64,000 nucleotides of DNA from CAZMNF01 sp964567595. GTDB lineage: Bacteria > Bipolaricaulota > Bipolaricaulia > RBG-16-55-9. Location of the stretch: NCBI GenBank assembly GCA_964567595.1, contig CAZMNF010000006.1:11736-75735 (forward strand), in the 5' to 3' direction. The position numbers and the translations under genes are program-made. The notes under the pieces were generated by a model. That model worked only from the letters and a program-made list of their open reading frames with translations, made no database searches and was not told the origin of the DNA. Of this stretch, positions 46,445 through 53,734 are shown in pieces. Position 1 is the stretch's first letter; every line of letters starts with the position of its first letter.

Positions 46445-49117
46445 ATGGTGAGGCTCATGCGCCGCCACCAGACCGAGCCGACCGACGACGACACGCTGTT
46501 CGAGCTTCTGCACCCCTGGGTGCGCGAGTGGTTTCGGACGCAATTCGGCTCCTTCAGCCCGCCGCAGCGCCACGCGGTGCCGAACATCCACGATGGCCGT
46601 AACTGTCTGATCTCCGCCCCGACTGGCAGCGGCAAGACCCTGGCCGCGTTCACCTCGATCATCAGCGAACTGACGCAACTGGCCGAGGCGGGCAACCTGG
46701 CCAACGGCATCTACGGTGTCTACATTTCCCCACTGAAGGCACTCGGCAACGACATCGAGCGCAACCTCCAAGAGCCGCTGGAGGGGATCGCCGACGTTGC
46801 GGAACGAGACTTGGGAATCCGCATCGGCATCCGGACGGGCGACACCTCCGATCGGGACAAACAGCGCATGCGCGAGCGGGCCCCGCACATTTTCATCACC
46901 ACCCCGGAGTCGCTCGCCATCACGCTGACCTCCCCGCAGTTCGCCCAGTACTTCCAACACCTGCGCTGGGTCGTCGTCGACGAGGTCCACGCGCTCGCCG
47001 AGAACAAGCGCGGCGTCCATCTGTCCCTGTCGCTCGAACGGCTCGTGGAAAAGATCAGTCGGGACGTCACCCGTATCGGGCTCTCCGCCACGATCAGCCC
47101 GCTGGACGAGGTCGCCAAGTTCTTGGTCGGGCGCCGCCACGGGGCCGCGCTCGGCGAGCTCGACGAAGCCGACGACCCCTGGCGCGACTGCGCCATCGTC
47201 GACGCCCGTTTCGAGAAGCCGCTCGATCTCCAGGTCCGGAGCCCCGTGGATGACTTTATCCATACGACGGCCCAGCAGCTGAACGCCAACCTCTACGACA
47301 CGCTGGCCCGCTTGATCGACGAGCATCGCACGACGCTCGTGTTCACGAACACGCGCTCCGCAACCGAGCGGATCGTCCACATTCTGAAGGACCGATATCC
47401 CCGCTTCGAGGGCAAGATTGGCGCGCACCACGGCTCCCTCTCCCGCGGCCACCGCCACGAGATTGAACAGCGACTGAAAGCCGGCGACTTGAAAGCCGTC
47501 GTCACCTCGACGTCGCTGGAACTCGGCATCGACGTCGGCCACATCGACCTGGTCGTGTTGGTCAACTCGCCGAAGAGCGTCGCCCGTGCGCTCCAACGCA
47601 TCGGCCGTAGCGGCCATCGCCTCCACGATACCGTCATGGGCCGCATCCTCGTCACCGACCGCGACGAGCTCGTCGAGTGCTCGGTCATGATGAAGAGCGC
47701 CCTGGAGCACCAACTGGACGAGCTCCACTTCCCGACGAACTGCCTGGACGTCCTTGCGCAACAGATCTTCGGCGTGCTCATGGACGGTCGGATTGCGGCC
47801 GAGGACCTCTACGAGATCGTCACGCGGAGCTACCCCTATCACGCGCTGCCGTGGGCCGACTTCGAGAGCGTGCTGGAGTATCTCGCCGGGGAGTACGCCT
47901 CCCTGGAAGACCGCCGAGTCTACGCCAAGATCTTCTACGATCGCGAGAAGCAACTGATCGGCAAGCGCGGCCGGCTCGCGCGCGTGCTGTATCTCACCAA
48001 CATCGGCACCATTCCCGACGAGTCCTACGTGACGGTCAAGATCGGCGACCGTGCGGTCGGCAGCATCGAGGAGTCGTTTTTGGAGATGCTGCGCAAGGGC
48101 GACGTTTTCGTCCTCGGCGGGGAGACGTATCAGTTCAACTATGCCCGCGGCATGACGGCCCAAGTGGCCCCCGCCGGTGGCAAGTCACCGACGGTGCCGT
48201 CGTGGTTCTCCGAGATGCTGCCGCTCAGCTTCGGCCTCGCCTGCGATATCCAACGGATCCGCACCGAACTGGCCGACCGGTTCGACCAAGGCCAAACATC
48301 CGAAGCGATCCGAGCCTATCTGCGCGCGCAGCTCAGTCTGGACGAACGTGGCGTCGAGTCGTTCTACAACTACGTCGCTGAGCAGCACCAATATGCGGAA
48401 ATCCCCCATCGTCACAAAATCCTCGTGGAATATTACGAGGAGGAGCTCGAGCCGAATCGCTACAAGAGCCCCGTCAAAACGTGGGTGATTTTCCACTCGC
48501 TGTTCGGGCGTCGCGTCAACGACGCGCTCAGCCGGGCGATCGCCTGGCTCATCGCCCGTCGGGAGGACAAGGACGTCGAGGTCGGCATTACCGACCACGG
48601 CTTCTACGTCGCCTACGAGGGCCACGTCCGCGTGATGAGCGCCTTCGAGCTGCTACGCGAGCGCGACCTTCGAACGGCTCTCAAGGATGCCTTGGACGAC
48701 AGCGAAATTCTGCGACGGCGCTTCCGGCATTGCGCCACACGCTCGCTCATGATCCTCAAACGCTACAAGGGGCGCCAAAAATCGGTCGGGCGTCAGCAGG
48801 TGAAAGCGATGATCCTCCAGAGCGCCGTCGAGGCCATGGACGAGCGCTTCCCCGTGCTGCGCGAGGCCTACCGCGAAGTCATGGAGGACGCCATGGACGT
48901 AACCCACGCCGAGCAGATCCTGGACGAGATCCGCCAAGGGCAGATCGAGATCGCGGGTCGCATCAGCTCCCATCCCAGTCCCTTTGCGTTCCACATCGTC
49001 ATGCAGGGCAAGAGTGACCTCGTCAAAGCGGAAGACCGCCAAGCGTTCCTGCAGCGCATGTATCGACAGATGCGCGAGGAAATGGACTCGGACCAAGCCA
49101 CCCGATCCGGAACTTGA
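46445..49117 (+). CDS. lhr: Lhr-type ATP-dependent helicase (archaeal-style core)
   Basis: 890 residues. Walker A is SAPTGSGKT (57-65), the Walker B box is DEVH (near 178-181), SATISPL is motif III and ALQRIGRSGHR is motif VI. The protein continues with a winged-helix and beta-sheet Lhr-core region (residues about 380-650) and a C-terminal part that repeats a DUF-like archaeal feature. The length and layout match the archaeal Lhr-core helicases rather than the 1500-residue bacterial Lhr. These load 3' to 5' on DNA and RNA:DNA forks and are thought to act in DNA repair. A horizontal origin from archaea is possible, but only a tree can show it. Confidence 0.88.
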   Translation: MVRLMRRHQTEPTDDDTLFELLHPWVREWFRTQFGSFSPPQRHAVPNIHDGRNCLISAPTGSGKTLAAFTSIISELTQLAEAGNLANGIYGVYISPLKALGNDIERNLQEPLEGIADVAERDLGIRIGIRTGDTSDRDKQRMRERAPHIFITTPESLAITLTSPQFAQYFQHLRWVVVDEVHALAENKRGVHLSLSLERLVEKISRDVTRIGLSATISPLDEVAKFLVGRRHGAALGELDEADDPWRDCAIVDARFEKPLDLQVRSPVDDFIHTTAQQLNANLYDTLARLIDEHRTTLVFTNTRSATERIVHILKDRYPRFEGKIGAHHGSLSRGHRHEIEQRLKAGDLKAVVTSTSLELGIDVGHIDLVVLVNSPKSVARALQRIGRSGHRLHDTVMGRILVTDRDELVECSVMMKSALEHQLDELHFPTNCLDVLAQQIFGVLMDGRIAAEDLYEIVTRSYPYHALPWADFESVLEYLAGEYASLEDRRVYAKIFYDREKQLIGKRGRLARVLYLTNIGTIPDESYVTVKIGDRAVGSIEESFLEMLRKGDVFVLGGETYQFNYARGMTAQVAPAGGKSPTVPSWFSEMLPLSFGLACDIQRIRTELADRFDQGQTSEAIRAYLRAQLSLDERGVESFYNYVAEQHQYAEIPHRHKILVEYYEEELEPNRYKSPVKTWVIFHSLFGRRVNDALSRAIAWLIARREDKDVEVGITDHGFYVAYEGHVRVMSAFELLRERDLRTALKDALDDSEILRRRFRHCATRSLMILKRYKGRQKSVGRQQVKAMILQSAVEAMDERFPVLREAYREVMEDAMDVTHAEQILDEIRQGQIEIAGRISSHPSPFAFHIVMQGKSDLVKAEDRQAFLQRMYRQMREEMDSDQATRSGT

Positions 49118-49159
49118 CGCCGCCTCGTGGAGTGGGATCCATGTTGCGCCCGACACGGA

Positions 49160-49188
49160 TTGCACGGCCGTGTTCGACTTGCTAGTCT
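49160..49188 (+). promoter_or_regulatory. Promoter of the heme operon
   Basis: TTGCAC (49160-49165), 17 bases, TAGTCT (49183-49188). Transcription should start near 49195, within an inverted repeat. Confidence 0.5.
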
Positions 49189-49191
49189 ACT

Positions 49192-49209
49192 TTCGACTGT
49201 GGAGTCGAA
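49192..49209. promoter_or_regulatory. Perfect inverted repeat at the hemA transcription start
   Basis: TTCGACT-GTGG-AGTCGAA, seven-base arms and a four-base loop, placed 3 bases after the -10 box. It could be an operator or a 5'-end mRNA hairpin; no T tract follows, so it is not a terminator. Confidence 0.5.
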
Positions 49210-49233
49210 CCGTCTTTCGACCGCATCTTGGGC

Positions 49234-50544
49234 ATGGAATCGATCTTCGTCTGGGGCCTGAACCATCGCAGCGACTCGGTTGATGCGCGCGAACGGCTCA
49301 TGCGCGTCCTCGACACGTCCGAGGGCAGTGCCATGCCGCCCTCGCTTCCGCTCGGGGACGAGCACGAAGCCGTCCTGCTGAGCACCTGCAACCGGATCGA
49401 GGTCTACGGCGCCAGCGCGTGCGACCCCTCCTCGATCAGTGGGGATCTCATCGCTGAACTGAGCAGGCTGAGCGGGCTGGACGCGGAGTGCCTGGAGACC
49501 GCGAGCTATCTCCATCAGGGCCGTGCCGCGAGCGAGCATCTTTTCCGTGTTGCCACGGGCCTGGATTCGCTCGTGCTTGGCGAGTCGCAGATCCTGCATC
49601 AGGTGAAACGGGCCAAGGAGCAAGCGGAAGTCCAGGACACGATCGGGCCCGTGCTCCACCAACTGTTCCGTCAGGCGATCAACCTGGGCAAGCGGGCACG
49701 CACCGAAACCGACATCAACCGCTATCCCATCTCCATGGCGTCCATCGGCGTGGATCAAGCCGAGCAGCGGCTCGGATCGTTGGTCGGACGGACGGCGTTG
49801 GTCGTCGGTGCCGGCAAGGTCGGCGGGCTTGCAGCGCAACGCCTCGACGAACGCGGCATCAAGGAAATTCGCCTTGTCAACCGCCACCGCGAGACCGCCA
49901 ACCCGCTCCTGGCAACTTACAACGCAACGTTTTGGCCCTTGGACGATCTGCCGAGCGCGCTCGAGGGCATTGACCTCGTCATCAGCGCCAGCGGGTCGCC
50001 ACGGACGCTGCTGGACCGGTCCCACGTCGAGAGGGCGCGATCGGGAGCGGGTTATCCGAAGTTGGTCATCGTCGACCTGGCGCTGCCCCGCGACGTCGAG
50101 GCGAACGTCGCCCAGCGACCTGAGGTCGAGCTCCACAACGTCGACGATCTGCAAGGCATCGTCCAAGCCCATCGGGAACGACGCCAAGCAGAAGTCGAGC
50201 CGATTGGCCGAATGATTGCGGCCGAGGTGGATCGCTTCGACGCCTGGCTCAAGGAACGCGACGCCGCATCCCTCGTCCGCGCCCTGCGCGACCGGGCCGA
50301 GGCGATTCGCGACGACGAACTCCAGTCGACGCTCCGGCGGCTCCAGCTGGACGATCCCGATCAAGAGGCCTTGGTGGAGCAGCTGTCGCGACGCCTGATG
50401 AACAAGCTGTTGCACGACCCGACCACCCGGATTAAGGATTGGGCCGGCAACGGCCACGGCCTGGACCGGGACGCCATTGCGGAGTTGTTCGGTCTCCATG
50501 ATGCTGAGCGTCCTGAGCAACCTGCCTCAAGGAGGACCCCATGA
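49234..50544 (+). CDS. hemA: Glutamyl-tRNA reductase
   Basis: 436 residues from ATG 49234. It reduces glutamyl-tRNA to glutamate-1-semialdehyde, the first step of the C5 route to tetrapyrroles. The nucleophile is C52 in LSTCNRIEVY, GESQI is at 116-120, the NADPH domain shows LVVGAGKVGGLAAQRL, and a dimerisation helix ends the protein. No Shine-Dalgarno sequence is visible. The stop overlaps the next ATG by 4 bases, so it is coupled to hemQ. Confidence 0.95.
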   Translation: MESIFVWGLNHRSDSVDARERLMRVLDTSEGSAMPPSLPLGDEHEAVLLSTCNRIEVYGASACDPSSISGDLIAELSRLSGLDAECLETASYLHQGRAASEHLFRVATGLDSLVLGESQILHQVKRAKEQAEVQDTIGPVLHQLFRQAINLGKRARTETDINRYPISMASIGVDQAEQRLGSLVGRTALVVGAGKVGGLAAQRLDERGIKEIRLVNRHRETANPLLATYNATFWPLDDLPSALEGIDLVISASGSPRTLLDRSHVERARSGAGYPKLVIVDLALPRDVEANVAQRPEVELHNVDDLQGIVQAHRERRQAEVEPIGRMIAAEVDRFDAWLKERDAASLVRALRDRAEAIRDDELQSTLRRLQLDDPDQEALVEQLSRRLMNKLLHDPTTRIKDWAGNGHGLDRDAIAELFGLHDAERPEQPASRRTP

Positions 50545-51239
50545 GTTCATCCAACGCTCAAGACCACGCGCTCGAGTTCCCCTGGCTCAAGTTCACGTTT
50601 TTCAAGGCCGACCCGAGCTGGCGGCGTCTGCCCGACGAGGAGCGAGCCCAAGCGCGCCAGGACCTTGAGAGCGCCATTGCGTCGTTCGGCGACATGGACA
50701 CGTTCCCCTACAGCACGGTCGGCATGAAGGGCGATTCGGAGTTACTCTTGTGGAACTGGGCCGACAGCCCCGATCGCATTCAGGACTTCATCGGCCAGGT
50801 CAGGGGCACCGGCCTCGGCCGCTATCTCGAGGTCACCCATTCGATGCTCGGTCGGGTGCGCCAATCCCGCTACGTTCGACGGCCGACCTCCCAAGAACAA
50901 GCCATCGACGTCGAGGACCACGAGCGCTACCTCATCGTCTACCCGTTCACCAAGACGATCGACTGGTACCTCATGAGCGAGCAGGCCCGCCAAGGCATGA
51001 TGAACGAGCACATCAAAGTGGGGAAACAATTTCCCTCCGTCCGCCAAGTGTTGGCCTACTCGACGGGGCTGGACGATCAGGAGTTCATCGTCGTCTACGA
51101 GACCGATGAGCTGGTCGACTTTCAGGATCTGGTCATCGCCCTGCGCAACACGGAGGCGCGGCGCTACACGGAGCGTGACACGCCGATCTTCACCTGCGTC
51201 CATCGTCCCCTTGACGAATGCCTCAAGTTGCTCGGGTGA
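50541..51239 (+). CDS. hemQ: Coproheme decarboxylase (HemQ/ChdC)
   Basis: 232 residues of the chlorite dismutase-like family. YPFTKTIDWY includes Y134, the catalytic tyrosine position that forms the radical in ChdC, and H157 in MNEHIKVGKQFPSVRQVL is the proximal heme ligand. The distal Arg of true chlorite dismutases is not obvious. ChdC decarboxylates coproheme to protoheme in the coproporphyrin-dependent pathway. Its place between hemA and the ferrochelatase gene supports that role. Confidence 0.9.
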   Translation: MSSSNAQDHALEFPWLKFTFFKADPSWRRLPDEERAQARQDLESAIASFGDMDTFPYSTVGMKGDSELLLWNWADSPDRIQDFIGQVRGTGLGRYLEVTHSMLGRVRQSRYVRRPTSQEQAIDVEDHERYLIVYPFTKTIDWYLMSEQARQGMMNEHIKVGKQFPSVRQVLAYSTGLDDQEFIVVYETDELVDFQDLVIALRNTEARRYTERDTPIFTCVHRPLDECLKLLG

Positions 51240-51317
51240 TGCGCGGCCTCGCCCGCAGCAAGATAAGCCCGTCCCGATGGACACAGCACCCCGATATCTG
51301 AAGGAAAGGGAGCTCCC

Positions 51318-52361
51318 ATGACCGCTGGAATCTGTCTGCTCAACTTCGGCGAACCGCATGACACCTCACGCGAGACGATCGTCGACTTCCTCGCCCGGAT
51401 CTTCTACACCAACGCCGTTTTGGAGGATGCCGACACGGACGAAGCCCGGTGGCAGCGCTCCTGCGAGCTGGCGGAGCGGCGCGCGTCGGGGCTGATCGAG
51501 GAGTACGAGGCTATCGGCGGGTCGCCGCACAATCCGCAATGTGAGGAGCAATCCCGTTTGTTAAAGACGGCATTGACCGAACGCGGCTTCGAGGTTGAGA
51601 CGTTCGTCGGCATGCAGTATACGCCGCCCTTCATTGAGGATATGGTGGCCACCGCTCAAGCGGCGGGCGTGGATCAACTCGTCGCCGTCCCGGTCTATCC
51701 GCACTGCGGCCCGTCGACGACCGTCGCGGCCCTGAGCGAGCTGCGGCGGGCTTTGGCGGAGCGGAACTGGAACGTGCCCGTCCAGGAGATTACCGGCTGG
51801 CATCGGCATCCGGGCTACACGCGTCTGCGCGTGGACAACATCCGCCAATTCGTGGCCGACCGCGGCCTCTCGCTTGAGGATCCCGACACCGCGCTCGTCT
51901 TCTCCGCCCACGGGACGCCGATCCACTACGTCGAGAAGGGCTTCCGCTACGCCACCTACGTCGAGGAGTACTGCGACGCGATGGCCAAGCTGCTCGGCCC
52001 TTCAGCCTATAAGCTCGGCTATCAGAACCATTCCAACCGGGGCATCGAGTGGACTCAGCCTGAGGTGGACGACGTCGTCGCGGAGTTGGAGACCTCAAGA
52101 GCCGTTGTGGAGCCGGTCAGCTTCATGCACGAGCAGAGCGAAACGCTGTCCGAACTCGACATTGAGCTCCGCGAGGTTGCCGAGGAGCGCGAGGTCGAGT
52201 TCCATCGCGTTCCGATCCCCCACGACGACCCGCAGTTCGCCGAGGTGCTGGCCGACCTGGTCGAGCCATTTCTCGTCGGCATTTCCCCGACGTACTACCA
52301 GTTCCGCCAGTGCCAGTGCCGACCCGAGCCGGGCACAATGTGTCTGAACGCCCCGCGCTGA
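51318..52361 (+). CDS. hemH: Ferrochelatase (probably coproporphyrin ferrochelatase, CpfC)
   Basis: 347 residues. H198 in FSAHGTP is the metal-handling His, and MHEQSETLSELDIE contains the Glu of the active site. The C-terminal tail has three cysteines in C332-x-C334-x7-C342, which recalls the [2Fe-2S] ferrochelatases but with different spacing. With HemQ next to it, coproporphyrin III is the likelier substrate than protoporphyrin IX. A GGAAAGGGAG ribosome-binding site precedes the ATG. It ends 2 bp from the convergent MazG-like gene. Confidence 0.92.
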   Translation: MTAGICLLNFGEPHDTSRETIVDFLARIFYTNAVLEDADTDEARWQRSCELAERRASGLIEEYEAIGGSPHNPQCEEQSRLLKTALTERGFEVETFVGMQYTPPFIEDMVATAQAAGVDQLVAVPVYPHCGPSTTVAALSELRRALAERNWNVPVQEITGWHRHPGYTRLRVDNIRQFVADRGLSLEDPDTALVFSAHGTPIHYVEKGFRYATYVEEYCDAMAKLLGPSAYKLGYQNHSNRGIEWTQPEVDDVVAELETSRAVVEPVSFMHEQSETLSELDIELREVAEEREVEFHRVPIPHDDPQFAEVLADLVEPFLVGISPTYYQFRQCQCRPEPGTMCLNAPR

Positions 52362-52363
52362 CC

Positions 52364-52687
52364 CTAGCGAGCCGGCCCCGAGCCGAGTTCGCCCGTGTCC
52401 TCGACGCGGCGCTGATACTTGCCGAGGGCCCGCTCCAGGGCGTCATCCAGGTCGACGCCGGTCTGATTGGCCAAACAGGTTAGCGAAAAGAGCACGTCGC
52501 CGAGCTCTTCCATCCACTCGCGCCCGGCGTGCAGCGGGGTCTCGCCGTACTCCGAATCCTGGAGGAGCTCGTCGGAAAGCTCGCCGACTTCGGACACCAG
52601 ATCGAGCATCCAGACCATCGATCCACGATCGAGGTCGTGCTCGTTGATAAACTTGGCAACCTGTTGCTGACGCTCGCGCAGCTCCAT
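52364..52687 (-). CDS. MazG-like nucleotide pyrophosphohydrolase
   Basis: 107 residues from ATG 52687. The all-alpha NTP-PPase motif ExxE ... ExxD is seen as SEVGELSDELL (E33, E36) and EWMEELGDVLFSL (E60, E61, D64). Proteins of this size act on non-canonical nucleotides (house-cleaning) or, in phage, on (p)ppGpp. The exact substrate is unknown. It starts 2 bp after the stop of the exported protein upstream. Confidence 0.85.
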   Translation of the reverse strand: MELRERQQQVAKFINEHDLDRGSMVWMLDLVSEVGELSDELLQDSEYGETPLHAGREWMEELGDVLFSLTCLANQTGVDLDDALERALGKYQRRVEDTGELGSGPAR

Positions 52688-52689
52688 AG

Positions 52690-53235
52690 CTAGAACTCGA
52701 CAGTCACTCCAAAGGCAAAGTTGGGTCGGCCCAGTTCCGCCACGCTCGTCGGCACCTCCTCGCTCGGCGCCACGAAGAAGATCGCTTCCCCAAAAAGCGC
52801 CAGCGGCCCCACGGGCGCGCTCACGCCAGCCTTCAGCGCAGCGACGCTCGGCGGCACGGACTCGCTCGGCTCCCTGAGGTCGATCAGCGGTGCGATGCCG
52901 ACGCTCGCTTCGAACAACAACGGCGCGCTGACCGTCAGGAAGGGCATCAGCCACGGGCCGCCGTCCGGAACGAGCCAGACCTCGGTGTCAATGGCCGCAG
53001 TGATGAACCAGAGCGGCAAGATGTCGATCGCGAGACGACCGACCGGCGCGCCCTCGTTGCCGATCACACCGGCTCCGGCGCCCACCTTCACGTCGGCTTC
53101 GCCGATGGGCGCTAACACCATCGCGGCAAGCGAAGCGACGAGTATCGCAAGCGTCGCGCGTCCATGCTGCCGTCTCACGATCGATCGCAAGCACGCTAGC
53201 GCATCGCCCGTCACGGCGACAAGGACGGGGTTCAT
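52690..53235 (-). CDS. Exported protein, possibly an outer-membrane beta-barrel
   Basis: 181 residues from ATG 53235. A membrane-spanning or signal segment (ATLAILVASLAAMVLAPIGEAD) begins near residue 27 after a basic stretch. Most of the rest alternates hydrophobic and Gly/Ser residues, and the protein ends in VTVEF with terminal Phe, the pattern of outer-membrane beta-barrels. Four or five copies of a PLxxxA-like hydrophobic stretch are visible. No family is recognised. If correct, the organism has an outer membrane. The shorter or longer start is uncertain. Confidence 0.55.
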   Translation of the reverse strand: MNPVLVAVTGDALACLRSIVRRQHGRATLAILVASLAAMVLAPIGEADVKVGAGAGVIGNEGAPVGRLAIDILPLWFITAAIDTEVWLVPDGGPWLMPFLTVSAPLLFEASVGIAPLIDLREPSESVPPSVAALKAGVSAPVGPLALFGEAIFFVAPSEEVPTSVAELGRPNFAFGVTVEF

Positions 53236-53259
53236 GTTCGTCCACGACTGCGCTATCAT
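53231..53259 (+). promoter_or_regulatory. Candidate promoter of the VanZ-like gene
   Basis: TTCATG (53231-53236), 17 bases, TATCAT (53254-53259). The ATG at 53266 lies 6 bases after the -10 box, so the transcript would be leaderless. The -35 match is weak. Confidence 0.4.
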
Positions 53260-53265
53260 GGGGCT

Positions 53266-53676
53266 ATGCGTCGGCTCGCGTTCGTTCTCCGCTATTGGGG
53301 GCCGGCTCTGGCTTGGGCCGGGCTGATCGCCTATTTGTCCCACATTCCGTCGCTCTCGACGGGCGCGCCGGGCGTCTGGGATCTCGTCGTGCGCAAGATC
53401 GGTCACGTTGGCGAATACGCCCTGCTGACGTTCCTGCTGTGGCGCGCGCTGCGCGCTCACGGATCAGCCCCTTCGCGGGTTCTGCTCTGGAGCGGAACGT
53501 TGGCGCTCGGCTTCGCGGTAAGCGACGAGTTCCATCAGTCGTTCATTCCGGGCCGTGAGGGGGCCCTGCGCGACGTCCTCATTGACACGGTCGGTGTCGG
53601 CGCTGCGCTGTGGATTGTCCGTTGGGAAGCGAAAATCCCTTATATGTTTGTTGCAATCAGAAACGACGATGACTAG
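53266..53676 (+). CDS. VanZ-like membrane protein
   Basis: 136 residues with four membrane helices: ALAWAGLIAYLSHIPS, ALLTFLLWRALRA, WSGTLALGFAVSDEFHQSF and DVLIDTVGVGAALWIV. The signature FAVSDEFHQSFIPGREGALRDVLIDTVG is characteristic of the VanZ/YoaI family. In enterococci VanZ lowers teicoplanin sensitivity; in other bacteria the role is unknown. No Shine-Dalgarno sequence is visible. It is divergent from the exported beta-barrel-like gene. Confidence 0.85.
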   Translation: MRRLAFVLRYWGPALAWAGLIAYLSHIPSLSTGAPGVWDLVVRKIGHVGEYALLTFLLWRALRAHGSAPSRVLLWSGTLALGFAVSDEFHQSFIPGREGALRDVLIDTVGVGAALWIVRWEAKIPYMFVAIRNDDD

Positions 53677-53679
53677 ACT
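53651..53679 (+). promoter_or_regulatory. Promoter of the giant beta-helix gene
   Basis: TTGCAA (53651-53656), 17 bases, TAGACT (53674-53679), overlapping the end of the VanZ gene. The leader of about 48 bases contains AAGGAGGG before ATG 53735. Confidence 0.6.
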
Positions 53680-53734
53680 CCATTCTGTACGGGGGAAGCC
53701 TGTCGAGAGGGGCAATTAACAAGGAGGGCCTATC

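Noticed and set aside
45992..48163. A 723-codon minus-strand open frame opposite the Lhr helicase (also 48868-50520 opposite Lhr and hemA)
   Set aside because: Products are Arg/Asp/Gly/Val-rich without domains; the plus strand carries complete helicase and reductase motifs.
52373..52687. The MazG-like protein as part of a MazEF or abortive-infection system
   Set aside because: It has only the small pyrophosphohydrolase domain, with no toxin or antitoxin next to it. House-cleaning is the simpler reading.
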